This document shows, piece by piece, positions 17,000 to 25,473 of a DNA stretch of 64,000 nucleotides (its first letter is position 1; every line of letters begins with the position of its first letter). Below the pieces are notes generated by a model. That model ran no database searches. It was not told the origin of the DNA and worked only from the letters and a program-made list of their open reading frames with translations. The stretch is from NCBI RefSeq assembly GCF_002754195.1, contig NZ_PEEU01000001.1, positions 2,170,001 through 2,234,000 of the forward strand, read 5' to 3'. The DNA comes from Flavobacterium sp. 9. GTDB lineage: Bacteria > Bacteroidota > Bacteroidia > Flavobacteriales > Flavobacteriaceae. Made by a program: the position numbers and the translations under genes.

Positions 17000-17830
17000 A
17001 TGTGCAGCGTTTTAAAAGTAAGCCGAAGTAGTTATTATAGATGGTTCAGTGGCGGTCCTTCTAATAGATTTATAGAAAATAGTCTATTTACAGATTTAAT
17101 AAAAGAAGTTTTTGATCTAAGCAGTCAAACTTACGGAAGTCCCAGAATAGCGGAACAGCTAAAAAGAAAAGGATATAAAATATCCAAAAGGAAAGTTGCT
17201 AAATTGATGCTTCTTAATGGCTGGAGAAGTAAACTTAAAAGACGCTTTAAAGTAACCACAGATTCTAATCATCGATATCCAGTGTGCAGTAATCATCTCA
17301 ATAGAAATTTTACACCAAAATCACTTAATGAGGTTTGGGTGTCTGATATAACCTATATAAGAACAGCTGCCGGCTGGTTATATCTTACTACTATTATTGA
17401 TTTATATGACAGGCAGGTTATAGGATGGTCATTAAGCACACGAATGTATACCGATCAAACGATTATTCCAGCTTGGAAAATGGCAGTATCAAAAAGAGAA
17501 ATAACAGAATCTTTACTTTTTCATTCAGATAGAGGAATACAATATGCTTCGATAGAATTCAGAAAATTGATTAATAAAAATACTTTAATCACTCAAAGTA
17601 TGAGTAGAAAAGCTAATTGTTGGGATAATGCTGTAGCTGAAAGTTTTTTCAAGACCCTTAAAGCAGAACTTATCTATCAGCATAAATTCACAACCATTGA
17701 AGAAGCTAAATTAGCAGTCTTTGAATATATAGAAGTATGGTATAATAGAAAACGTCTGCATTCTTCTTTGGGATATAAAACACCTAAAGAAATGGAACTA
17801 GAATTTTATAAAATAGAAAGTGTAGCATAG
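17000..17830 (+). CDS. IS3-family transposase OrfB (DDE catalytic subunit, expressed by -1 frameshift)
   Basis: 276 residues from the nominal ATG. The frame is open back to the slippery site at 16913-16919, so the natural product is the OrfAB fusion. The HTH_21-like N-terminus (SRSSYYRWFSGG, then YGSPRIAEQLKRKGY) is followed by the RNase H-like rve domain. The first Asp is in VWVSDITYIRT, the second in FHSDRGIQY, and the Glu in NAVAESFFKTLKAEL, with W-NRKRLHSSLGYKTP at the end. All catalytic residues are present and the gene is not truncated. Confidence 0.92.
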   Translation: MCSVLKVSRSSYYRWFSGGPSNRFIENSLFTDLIKEVFDLSSQTYGSPRIAEQLKRKGYKISKRKVAKLMLLNGWRSKLKRRFKVTTDSNHRYPVCSNHLNRNFTPKSLNEVWVSDITYIRTAAGWLYLTTIIDLYDRQVIGWSLSTRMYTDQTIIPAWKMAVSKREITESLLFHSDRGIQYASIEFRKLINKNTLITQSMSRKANCWDNAVAESFFKTLKAELIYQHKFTTIEEAKLAVFEYIEVWYNRKRLHSSLGYKTPKEMELEFYKIESVA

Positions 17831-17884
17831 GTCTTAGAAAATTTGTCCGACTTTTTGTTGCAAGTCCAAATAAGGTAAGGCATA

Positions 17885-17990
17885 AAAAAAACCGTCTAAA
17901 TCAAGTTTAAACGGTTTAATCCTTTATTCCTTATTTTATTTTCTACTTAAAGTTTACTAATTTAAAATAACTAAAAATAAATATAAGGAG
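17885..17990. repeat. Hairpin-tail module, copy 2 (right of IS element)
   Basis: Hairpin AAACCGT / ACGGTTT (17889-17917), then TTTTCTACTTAAAGTTTACTAAT, parallel to copy 1 at 16343-16440. Read on the minus strand, the hairpin is followed by a T-run, so it could also terminate leftward transcripts. Confidence 0.55.
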
Positions 17991-18082
17991 ATGTTTTACT
18001 AATTATTAACCTAACAAAACATATCGTAAAAGTAGCTTATCATACAGCCGAAATCCGACACTATAAGTTTTTAAAGCAATAA

Positions 18083-18116
18083 AAAAAGCCAATAGTTTTT
18101 CAACTATTGGCTTTTT
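18083..18116 (-). terminator. Terminator of argS
   Basis: Stem AAAAAGCCAATAGTT / AACTATTGGCTTTTT just beyond the argS stop; symmetrical, so bidirectional. Confidence 0.8.
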
Positions 18117-18136
18117 ATTCTTAAGTATTAAAACTT

Positions 18137-19915
18137 TTACATTCTTTCCGGAACTTCGATTCCTAATAATGTAAAAGCTGATTTTATAACTTCGGCTACT
18201 TTTTGAGAAAGCTGAACTCTGAATATTTTTTTTGTCAAATCGATTTCACCTAATATATGAACTGATTGATAAAATGAATTATACTCTTTTACCAAATCAT
18301 ATGTATAATTAGCGATTAAAGCAGGACTATGATTTTGAGCTGCATTTTGAATTACTTCCGGGAAAAGCTCGATTTGTTTTACCAGTTCTTTTTCTTTTTC
18401 GTGTAATTCTTGTATGTCTGTTTTGGCTGAAAAATCAAAATCGGCTTTACGAATTATTGACTGAATTCTCGCGTAAGTATATTGTATAAAAGGACCTGTA
18501 TTTCCAGCAAAATCTACAGATTCTTCAGGATTAAACAAAATACGTTTTTTAGGATCTATTTTTAAAATGTAATATTTCAATGCTCCTAAACCAATTGTTT
18601 TGTACAATTTAGCTTTTTCTTCTGCAGAATAACTGTCCAGTTTTCCTAAATCTTCTGAAATTTGTTTTGCTGTGTCTGTCATATCTTGCATCAAATCATC
18701 AGCATCTACAACAGTTCCTTCACGGCTTTTCATTTTTCCAGAAGGTAAATCTACCATTCCGTATGACAAATGATATAGAGTTGAAGACCAATCAAAACCT
18801 AATTTTTTCAAGATTAAGAATAAAACTTTGAAGTGATGATCTTGCTCGTTTCCAACTGTGTAAACCATACCTCCAACATCTGGCATGTCTTTAACACGCT
18901 GAATTGCAGTTCCAATATCTTGCGTCATATAAACCGCAGTTCCATCTGAACGCAATACGATTTTACGATCTAAACCTTCATCTGTTAAATCAATCCAAAC
19001 TGAACCATCAGGATCTTTTTCGAAAACTCCTTTGTCAAGTCCAACCTGAACTACATCCTTTCCTAATAAATAAGTATTACTTTCATAATAATATTTATCA
19101 AAATTAACTCCAAGATTAGTGTATGTTATTGCAAAACCATCATAAACCCATTGGTTCATCATTTTCCAAAGCGAAATTACTTCTTCATCTCCAGATTCCC
19201 ATTTTTGTAGCATTTCCTGAGCTTCAACAATAATTGGAGCTTGTTTTTTTGCTTCTTCTTCGGTTTTACCGGCTTCTATTAATTGATTGATTTCGCCTTT
19301 ATAAGCTTTATCAAATTCAACATAATATTTACCAACTAACTTATCCCCTTTTAAACCTGAACTTTGAGGAGTTTCGCCATTTCCAAATTTCTGCCAAGCC
19401 AGCATTGATTTACAAATATGAATTCCACGATCGTTTATAATTTGAGTTTTATATACTTTTTTTCCAGAAGCTTTAATGATTTCGGCCACAGAATATCCTA
19501 ACAAATTGTTACGAACGTGTCCTAAATGCAAAGGCTTATTTGTATTTGGCGAAGAATATTCGACCATTATTGCTTTATCTTCCGGATTTGGAGTTACATA
19601 TCCAAACTTATTATTCTCTCTGATTTCATTAAAGAAATTTAAATAATAACTATCAGCAATTACTATATTCAAAAATCCCGAAACAACATTAAAACCTGCT
19701 ACTTCAGGAAGATTATCTACTAAATAGTTTCCTATTTTATTTCCTAATTCTACAGGATTGCTTTTGATGACTTTTAGCAAAGGAAAAATCACCATTGTAA
19801 TATCGCCTTCAAACTCTTTTCTAGTAGTTTGAAATTCGATTTTATCAACAGTAACATCAAATAATGCTTGTATTGCTTTTTGTATAGAAGGAGTAAGAAT
19901 TTGTTGTAATGACAT
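18137..19915 (-). CDS. argS: Arginyl-tRNA synthetase
   Basis: 592 residues, class I aminoacyl-tRNA synthetase that charges tRNA-Arg. The Add-1 N-terminal domain (to about residue 100) is followed by the active-site block VEYSSPNTNKPLHLGHVRNN, in which HLGH is the HIGH motif. The lysine signature is the variant KMKSREGTVVDADDL instead of a strict KMSKS. The C-terminal part is the DALR anticodon-binding domain (from about residue 475), ending FTLLGIEVPERM, a common ArgS ending. A -7 word TATCTTTG at 19938-19945 lies 23 bases upstream. It stands alone. Confidence 0.96.
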   Translation of the reverse strand: MSLQQILTPSIQKAIQALFDVTVDKIEFQTTRKEFEGDITMVIFPLLKVIKSNPVELGNKIGNYLVDNLPEVAGFNVVSGFLNIVIADSYYLNFFNEIRENNKFGYVTPNPEDKAIMVEYSSPNTNKPLHLGHVRNNLLGYSVAEIIKASGKKVYKTQIINDRGIHICKSMLAWQKFGNGETPQSSGLKGDKLVGKYYVEFDKAYKGEINQLIEAGKTEEEAKKQAPIIVEAQEMLQKWESGDEEVISLWKMMNQWVYDGFAITYTNLGVNFDKYYYESNTYLLGKDVVQVGLDKGVFEKDPDGSVWIDLTDEGLDRKIVLRSDGTAVYMTQDIGTAIQRVKDMPDVGGMVYTVGNEQDHHFKVLFLILKKLGFDWSSTLYHLSYGMVDLPSGKMKSREGTVVDADDLMQDMTDTAKQISEDLGKLDSYSAEEKAKLYKTIGLGALKYYILKIDPKKRILFNPEESVDFAGNTGPFIQYTYARIQSIIRKADFDFSAKTDIQELHEKEKELVKQIELFPEVIQNAAQNHSPALIANYTYDLVKEYNSFYQSVHILGEIDLTKKIFRVQLSQKVAEVIKSAFTLLGIEVPERM

Positions 19916-19937
19916 GTAAACTTATTTTTAAAGTGAG

Positions 19938-19945
19938 CAAAGATA
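19938..19945 (-). promoter_or_regulatory. -7 promoter element of argS
   Basis: Minus strand TATCTTTG, exact consensus, at a short distance from the ATG. The rest of the 325-base gap up to 20240 is AT-rich with no gene; it must also hold the promoter of the divergent barrel protein. Confidence 0.55.
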
Positions 19946-20240
19946 CTGCTTATTCATCAATTAGAGAAAACGAAAAACATATAAAATACAAGAAAACGAT
20001 TAGAATTTCTTAAAAAGTAAATCGTTCTCAATGTTAAAATTATCAAAAAATCAAAACGCTAATCTCCTATAAAACAGATGATCTCTAAATAAAACTTTTT
20101 TTTATTTGATTTTCCTGTAACATATCGATGATAAAAGAGTCTTAATAGGGACACTTTAAATTCGTTTAAAGAAAAAAACTAAAAAAAAACAAAATAACAA
20201 TCATCATCATCAATCAATCAAAAAAATCAATTATTACCAT

Positions 20241-22661
20241 ATGAAACTAAAATTCTTACTGTTTGCATTACTGGGTGTATTTGCAACAGCACAAGCTCAG
20301 AATGCCGGGGTAGTATCCGGAAAAATTACCGAAAAGTCAAATAATGCACCAATTTCTTATGCTACGGTTTCTATTAAAGACAACGGAAAAGTAGTATCAG
20401 GAGTTAACACAGATGACAATGGTGATTTTAGTATTAAAAATTTAGCGCTAAAAAACTATACTATCGAAATTCAATACATTGGATTTAGAAAATATATTGG
20501 TTCAGTAATCTTAAGTGATAACAAAAAAACAGCTACTGTTAATGCATCTCTTGAAGAAGAAGCTACTCAGCTAAAAGGTGTTAACATTGTAGCAGAACGC
20601 TCTACTATTGAACAAAAAATTGATAGAAAAGTAATTACTGTTGGAAAAGATTTAACAACAGCGGGAGCTTCTGCTTCTGATATTATGAGTAACATTCCGT
20701 CTGTAAATGTTGATCAGGATGGAAAACTTTCTCTTCGTGGAAACGATAATGTGCGTGTTTTAATTGACGGAAGACCTTCGAATATTGACCCTGCTCAATT
20801 ATTGAAACAAATTCCATCAACTTCTATCAAAAAAATTGAGTTAATCACCAATCCAAGTGCGAAATACAATCCTGAAGGAATGTCTGGAATCATCAATATT
20901 GTTTTGCACAAAAATGCTAACACAGGTTTCAACGGAAGCTATAGTGGCGGTATTACTTTTGGAGAAACTGCCAAATACAATCAATCATTAGATTTGAATT
21001 ATAAAACTGGAAAAGTAAACTTCTTCGGAAATGTGGGTGAAAATTTTGGAACTTATTTTAACAATGGCCGAATTGCAAGATTAGATCAGGATGTTAACCA
21101 AAAATTAAAAATCTCTAATGACAATGACAATTATTTGTATAAAGTTGGTATGGATTATTTAATCGATGATCATAATACTTTATCTTTTTATACAAATCAA
21201 AATAAATCTACCGGAACCGGAATTGTATTAACAGATATTGATTATAATAACGGTGATCCGGATATTAAAAACATCTATCAAAAAGCAAGATATCAAGGAC
21301 CTAATCAAACTGGTACTTATAATTTAGCTTACAAACACATCTTTAAAAAAGAAGGTCATACTTTAGATTTTGAAGCAAACTATAGTGATACTAAAGAAAC
21401 TCAAGATGCAAGTTTTGATACTAAAACAACAAGCCCTAATAACACTTCTAAAGACATTGTTTACAATGACGCTACAGGCGAGAACAGAAAACTAGGTACT
21501 TTCAACGTTGATTATGTAAACCCGTTAAACGAAAAAACTACTCTTGAAGCTGGTGCTGAAGCCAGAATTACAAGAACGGATAACGATTACCATACAGCTA
21601 ATCCTGCGGTTACTGATCCTATAGATCAAACTTCTATCTATACATATGATACCGATATTTACTCTGCTTATGTAACTTTTGGTCAGAAATTCAAAAAATT
21701 CAGCTACCAGATAGGAACTCGTTTTGAAAGCTATCAGGTTAAGTCTAATCTTAATTATGGTTATAAAACTTTTAATGATGATTATATCACTTTGTATCCA
21801 TCAGCATATTTTACTTATAATTTAAATGAGAAAAATGTATTGCAATTAAGCTATAGCCGTCGTGTTGACCGCCCAAGTTTAGAGCAGACAAAACCAATTC
21901 GTGAATTTTCTACTCCGCTGGTAACGTCTTACGGAAATCAGAATTTAAGACCTCAATTCACCAATTCGGTTGAAGTAAATTACACTAGAACTCTTGAAAA
22001 AGGAAGTATAACTACAGGAGTTTTTGTAAGAAGAATCAATGATCAAATAAGCAGAACTTTAAGTCCTGATCCAAATGACGATTCAGGATATAAACAAGTT
22101 TTAGGTTTTGCAAATTATGACAATAGTAGCTCTTATGGTTTTGAAGCTTCGTTAAATTATAAGCTTACAAAATGGTGGGATATCCAACCATCGATTGACT
22201 TTTCAAGTATAAAACAACACGGTGTTGTATTTGAATTTGATCCAAAAACAGGTAAAAGTTCACCGCTTGAACGCACTGTAACAACATCGGCATTTAATGC
22301 TCGTATGAACTCAAACTTCAAGCCTACAAAACGTTTAAGCTTTTTATTATTTGGTTTTTACAGAGGTCCGGTTGAAGAAATTCAACAACACAGAAAAGAA
22401 ATGTACAAAATGGACATTGGTTCACGTTATACATTGTTAGACAATAAAATGAATATAAGTGTACGTTTTAACGACGTTTTCAACACAATGAAATATGCTT
22501 TTGACGGTGTTTATCCTTATCCTCAGGAAGGGCAATTTACATGGGAAAGTCAAACGGTTTATTTAGGATTGACTTATAACTTTGGAGGTGCAAAAATCAA
22601 AAACCTTCAACGTAAACAAAGAGAAGATAACACTAATAAAGGTGGTGGCGGAATGTTTTAA
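20241..22661 (+). CDS. TonB-receptor-like outer membrane beta-barrel protein with carboxypeptidase-regulatory domain
   Basis: 806 residues. A signal peptide (MKLKFLLFALLGVFATAQA) is followed by a carboxypeptidase D-type regulatory beta domain (about residues 25-110, VSGKITEKSNNAPISYATVS). Next comes a plug-like region (LRGNDNVRVLIDGRPSNIDP..., IELITNPSAKYNPEGMSGI) and a long barrel matching the outer membrane beta-barrel family 3 pattern. The end is unusual in having a hydrophilic, glycine-rich tail (KGGGGMF) rather than a plain aromatic strand. The ligand is unknown; no SusD-like partner is nearby. It is likely monocistronic, ending in a strong terminator. Confidence 0.88.
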   Translation: MKLKFLLFALLGVFATAQAQNAGVVSGKITEKSNNAPISYATVSIKDNGKVVSGVNTDDNGDFSIKNLALKNYTIEIQYIGFRKYIGSVILSDNKKTATVNASLEEEATQLKGVNIVAERSTIEQKIDRKVITVGKDLTTAGASASDIMSNIPSVNVDQDGKLSLRGNDNVRVLIDGRPSNIDPAQLLKQIPSTSIKKIELITNPSAKYNPEGMSGIINIVLHKNANTGFNGSYSGGITFGETAKYNQSLDLNYKTGKVNFFGNVGENFGTYFNNGRIARLDQDVNQKLKISNDNDNYLYKVGMDYLIDDHNTLSFYTNQNKSTGTGIVLTDIDYNNGDPDIKNIYQKARYQGPNQTGTYNLAYKHIFKKEGHTLDFEANYSDTKETQDASFDTKTTSPNNTSKDIVYNDATGENRKLGTFNVDYVNPLNEKTTLEAGAEARITRTDNDYHTANPAVTDPIDQTSIYTYDTDIYSAYVTFGQKFKKFSYQIGTRFESYQVKSNLNYGYKTFNDDYITLYPSAYFTYNLNEKNVLQLSYSRRVDRPSLEQTKPIREFSTPLVTSYGNQNLRPQFTNSVEVNYTRTLEKGSITTGVFVRRINDQISRTLSPDPNDDSGYKQVLGFANYDNSSSYGFEASLNYKLTKWWDIQPSIDFSSIKQHGVVFEFDPKTGKSSPLERTVTTSAFNARMNSNFKPTKRLSFLLFGFYRGPVEEIQQHRKEMYKMDIGSRYTLLDNKMNISVRFNDVFNTMKYAFDGVYPYPQEGQFTWESQTVYLGLTYNFGGAKIKNLQRKQREDNTNKGGGGMF

Positions 22662-22704
22662 TCCCTCTTTTATTAGTAGATTTTAATAGTTCTTGTAGAA
22701 AAGA

Positions 22705-22737
22705 AAAGCCTGGAGTATGCCAACTCCAGGCTTTTTT
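22705..22737. terminator. Bidirectional terminator between barrel protein and cutC
   Basis: Stem AAGCCTGGAGT / ACTCCAGGCTT with T-runs on both strands, between the convergent genes. Confidence 0.85.
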
Positions 22738-22749
22738 ATGTAAATGCTT

Positions 22750-23421
22750 TTATAAAAAATTCTTTAATTCTTTTACTTCTTCCGGATTTGCAGTTTCTGT
22801 ATTATCTGTAATCGCCGATGAATGATAAAAAGTAGGTTCCAGTTTATCCTGTAATAATTTAATATTCGAAGATCGTAAACCTCCGCCAGGCATTATTTCT
22901 ATTTTATCTTTGGACCATTTTTGAATTTTCTCTAAAGTAAAAATTCCTTCTTCGACATTGATTCCTTGTCCTGATGTCAAAATAGTATTAAAACCACATT
23001 CAATTACATCTTTAAGAGATTCTTTGACATCTTTTACAACATCAAAAGCACGATGAAAAGTACAGGAAAGCGGACTTGCTAAATTGACTAATTCTTTGTT
23101 GCGTTTTTTATGAACACTTCCATCTGCTTTTAAAATTCCGAAAACAAAACCATCAACTCCCAATTTCTTAAATTGCTTGATATCTTGTTTCATTTCGACA
23201 AACTCCTCATCACTATAAACAAAATCTCCACCACGAGGTCTTATGATTACATGCATTTTTATGGATACATTCTCCCTCACTTTTAAGGCTAAAATATAGT
23301 TAGGAGTTGTTCCGCCAAGCTTCATATTATCACAAAGTTCAATTCGATCAGCTCCATTTTCTTGTGCAATTATGGCTGATTCGTAATTAAAACACGCTAT
23401 TTCCAGTTGATTTTTTTTCAT
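22750..23421 (-). CDS. cutC: CutC-family protein
   Basis: 223-residue TIM-barrel protein of the CutC family. Landmarks: EIACFNYESAIIAQENGADRIELCDN at the N-terminus (residues 6-31), IRPRGGDFVYSDEEF near 62-76, TFHRAFDVV near 121-129, ILTSGQG near 146-152 and IMPGGGLRSSN near 176-186. It has been called a copper homeostasis protein, although the copper role is disputed; some homologues may be hydrolases of small metabolites. It is slightly shorter than the E. coli protein. It stands alone, convergent with the barrel gene. Confidence 0.9.
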   Translation of the reverse strand: MKKNQLEIACFNYESAIIAQENGADRIELCDNMKLGGTTPNYILALKVRENVSIKMHVIIRPRGGDFVYSDEEFVEMKQDIKQFKKLGVDGFVFGILKADGSVHKKRNKELVNLASPLSCTFHRAFDVVKDVKESLKDVIECGFNTILTSGQGINVEEGIFTLEKIQKWSKDKIEIMPGGGLRSSNIKLLQDKLEPTFYHSSAITDNTETANPEEVKELKNFL

Positions 23422-23491
23422 TTTAATCTAATTTAAAAAAGTATTCTTCGTCCTCACCTATTGTATAGACAATTTAATCGCAATCTACTGT

Positions 23492-23555
23492 CATCCTGAG
23501 CGGAGTCGAAGGCGTGCCAATTGGAACGCGGCCTTCGACTCCGCTCAGCCTGACA
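23492..23555. repeat. Palindromic CTGAGCGGAGTCGAAG repeat, right copy of the GIY-YIG pair (low-coordinate side)
   Basis: Perfect 18-base stem CTGAGCGGAGTCGAAGGC (23496-23513) with its complement (23531-23548), flanked by further GTCA/TGAC pairing. The loop contains CCAATTGG. A palindrome AGACAATATTGTCT follows at 23573-23586, then a decayed fragment with AAGTCGAAGGC. Confidence 0.85.
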
Positions 23556-23627
23556 ACCCCTTCGCTCTGACAGACAATATTGTCTACAGAACATTAATTG
23601 AGAGCAAAGTCGAAGGCTAATTTACTA

Positions 23628-23951
23628 CTAAATCTTCTTTTTATTAAAATTTTTAAAATGAGTTTCATTCAAACATTCAGAAAGTTTTTTCAAATCATCC
23701 CAATTATCATTTATAATAGCTTCTTTCTTTTTCCTACTCCAACCTTTTACTTGTTTCTCGAATGAAATAGCTTGAATTACATCATTAAATTCAGTACAAA
23801 AAACTAATTCTAATGCTCTTTTATCATAAGTGTAACTTTCTTTATTTGAACCAAAACTATGTTCATTGAACCTTCTATCTACGTCATTTGTTATTCCAGT
23901 ATAATAACTATTATCAGAACATTTTAATATATAAACATAATATCTTTTCAT
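23628..23951 (-). CDS. Small stand-alone GIY-YIG nuclease-family protein
   Basis: 107 residues consisting only of the GIY-YIG fold. The two strands are YYVYILK (4-10) and YYTGITN (17-23, where GIT replaces YIG). The catalytic arginine region is DRRFNEH (26-32), and a Glu lies in ISFEKQVKGWSRKKKEAI, typical of the UPF0213/YhbQ-like group. Function of these stand-alone proteins is poorly known; DNA-structure or repair nicking is assumed. It is flanked on both sides by long palindromic repeats (23496-23548 and 24032-24084) with nothing else in between, an arrangement like repeat-associated nucleases. Confidence 0.9.
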   Translation of the reverse strand: MKRYYVYILKCSDNSYYTGITNDVDRRFNEHSFGSNKESYTYDKRALELVFCTEFNDVIQAISFEKQVKGWSRKKKEAIINDNWDDLKKLSECLNETHFKNFNKKKI

Positions 23952-24025
23952 TTTTTACTTTATTTAAAAATATTTTAAAAGTAAGAAAAATATTTCATTA
24001 AATTTTCCCGATGATCTCAACGTAT

Positions 24026-24091
24026 GTCATCCTGAGCGAAGTCGAAGGCGCGCCAATTGGAACATGGGCTTCGACTCCGCTCAGCCTGACA
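24026..24091. repeat. Palindromic CTGAGCGAAGTCGAAG repeat on the high-coordinate side of the GIY-YIG gene
   Basis: Arms 24032-24047 and 24069-24084 pair with one mismatch (GCGAAG against GCGGAG). The loop again has CCAATTGG, as in 23492-23555, and the right arm shares the 23-base word of that copy. Confidence 0.85.
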
Positions 24092-24143
24092 ATTATCTCA
24101 CACAATAAAGCAACGACTTCGCTTAACTTGAAAAATGAGTATA

Positions 24144-24175
24144 AAAAAACCTGCTCTAAAAAGAGCAGGTTTTTA
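24144..24175 (-). terminator. Terminator of the ketoacyl-ACP synthase III gene
   Basis: Stem AAACCTGCTCT / AGAGCAGGTTT with A/T tracts, 25 bases past the stop codon. Confidence 0.8.
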
Positions 24176-24199
24176 AAATATGATATAAGAACACTTAAA

Positions 24200-25207
24200 T
24201 TACCATTTGATAATCGCACTTGCCCAGGTAAATCCACTACCAAAAGCAGCCAAAACAACTGTATCTCCTGATTTGATTTTTCCTTGTTCCCAAGCTTCTG
24301 TCAATGCAATTGGAATAGATGCTGCAGTTGTGTTTCCGTATTTCTGAATATTATTATGAACCTGATCGTCGCTCAATTTGAATTTATTCTGAATGAATTG
24401 CGAGATTCTCAAATTTGCCTGATGCGGAATCAACATATCAATATCTGAAACTTGTAAACCATTTGCTTCCAAACCTTCATTGATTACTTCAGCAAAACGA
24501 ACTACTGCATTTTTAAACACAAATTGTCCGTTCATATAAGGATAATAACTTTCATCATTCGGGTCATTATCTGCTAAGATATCCGTTACCCAACGCGCTC
24601 CCATTCCTGGTGCCTGCAAAGCTAACTCTTCAGCATGTTGTCCTTCAGAGTGTAAATGTGTCGATAAAATACCTTTTGTCAAATCTTCTTCACGGCTTAA
24701 AACTGCCGCTCCTGCTCCATCTCCAAAAATTACCGAAACTCCACGTCCGCGAGTTGTCATGTCCAATCCTGTTGAATGCACTTCTGAACCAATAACCAAT
24801 ATGTTTTTATACATTCCGGTTTTAATGTATTGATCCGCTACAGAAATCGCATAAACAAAACCAGAACATTGATTTCTAACATCTAATGCTCCTACAGTTC
24901 TTAATCCTAAATCACGTTGTACTAAAACTCCAGGTCCTGGAAAATAGTAATCAGGACTTAATGTAGCAAAAACTACAAAATCAATATCTTCTTTGGCAAC
25001 GCCAGAACGTTCTATAGCAATTTTAGCTGCTTTTACTCCCATTGTTGTCGTGGTATCTTCTCCACGAATAATATGTCTACGCTCCTGAATCCCTGTTCGC
25101 TCCTGAATCCACTCATCATTGGTATCAATAATCTTAGACAAATCATCGTTGGTCACAACATTTGAAGGAACATAATATCCTAAGCCCGCTATTTTTGAAT
25201 GATACAT
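24200..25207 (-). CDS. fabH: 3-oxoacyl-ACP synthase III (KAS III), FabH-type
   Basis: 335 residues. This thiolase-fold enzyme condenses acetyl-CoA (or a branched acyl-CoA) with malonyl-ACP to start fatty acid synthesis. The catalytic triad is visible: Cys114 in RNQCSGFVY, His262 in IPHQANLRI and Asn292 in YGNTTAASIPIA. Near the N-terminus DEWIQERTGIQERRH is the usual CoA-site sequence. Flavobacteria often carry more than one FabH-like gene, and this one is not beside acpP, fabD or rpmF-plsX, so it may be an extra copy with different primer preference. Promoter box at 25240-25247. Confidence 0.92.
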   Translation of the reverse strand: MYHSKIAGLGYYVPSNVVTNDDLSKIIDTNDEWIQERTGIQERRHIIRGEDTTTTMGVKAAKIAIERSGVAKEDIDFVVFATLSPDYYFPGPGVLVQRDLGLRTVGALDVRNQCSGFVYAISVADQYIKTGMYKNILVIGSEVHSTGLDMTTRGRGVSVIFGDGAGAAVLSREEDLTKGILSTHLHSEGQHAEELALQAPGMGARWVTDILADNDPNDESYYPYMNGQFVFKNAVVRFAEVINEGLEANGLQVSDIDMLIPHQANLRISQFIQNKFKLSDDQVHNNIQKYGNTTAASIPIALTEAWEQGKIKSGDTVVLAAFGSGFTWASAIIKW

Positions 25208-25239
25208 ATTCTTTTATTATTTGTTAAAAAATTGGATTG

Positions 25240-25247
25240 CAAATTTA
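25240..25247 (-). promoter_or_regulatory. -7 promoter element of fabH
   Basis: Minus strand TAAATTTG, exact TAnnTTTG match, 33 bases upstream of the ATG. Confidence 0.55.
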
Positions 25248-25473
25248 AGTATTGTTTAAAACATAAGCGTACAAATTACTCTTTTTTTCGTAATTAGCAA
25301 TTTAATATACTTTAATTATACAACCTATTAAAGCAAGTTCAATTCTAAAAAACCAGTTTTTAGCCCAAAACAATGAAAAGTATGAAAAATAACGCATAAA
25401 ATGTAACAAGAGTAAACTACCTTAGACAAACATTTATGAAAGCCACTTTTTTCAAACCCATAAAATTCAAACT

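Larger units (their letters stand above)
16597..17868 (+). mobile_element. Complete IS3-family insertion sequence, about 1.27 kb
   Basis: It carries the orfA and orfB genes of an IS3-type DDE transposase. Imperfect inverted ends were found by alignment: left TGGAGTTGCTACATTTACTG and right (reverse complement) TGGACTTGCAACAAAAAGTC, with similarity continuing through GGACA..AATTTT..TAAGAC. Ends of the TG...CA form fit the family. No exact target duplication flanks these ends (left AAA, right AAT), so the outer borders may be a few bases off or the flank has changed. Both reading frames are intact and the frameshift signal is present, so it may be active. Confidence 0.88.

Noticed and set aside
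16665..17830. A broken transposase gene (two frames)
   Set aside because: The frame change is explained by an in-phase A AAA AAG slippery site, so it is normal IS3 organisation.
16593..17872. Clear target-site duplication of the IS
   Set aside because: Flanks AAA and AAT differ, so I do not claim one.
24011..24271. Open frames across the GIY-YIG-side repeat
   Set aside because: They lie in the palindromic repeat and fabH on the opposite strand; the repeat has high GC and therefore long open frames by chance.
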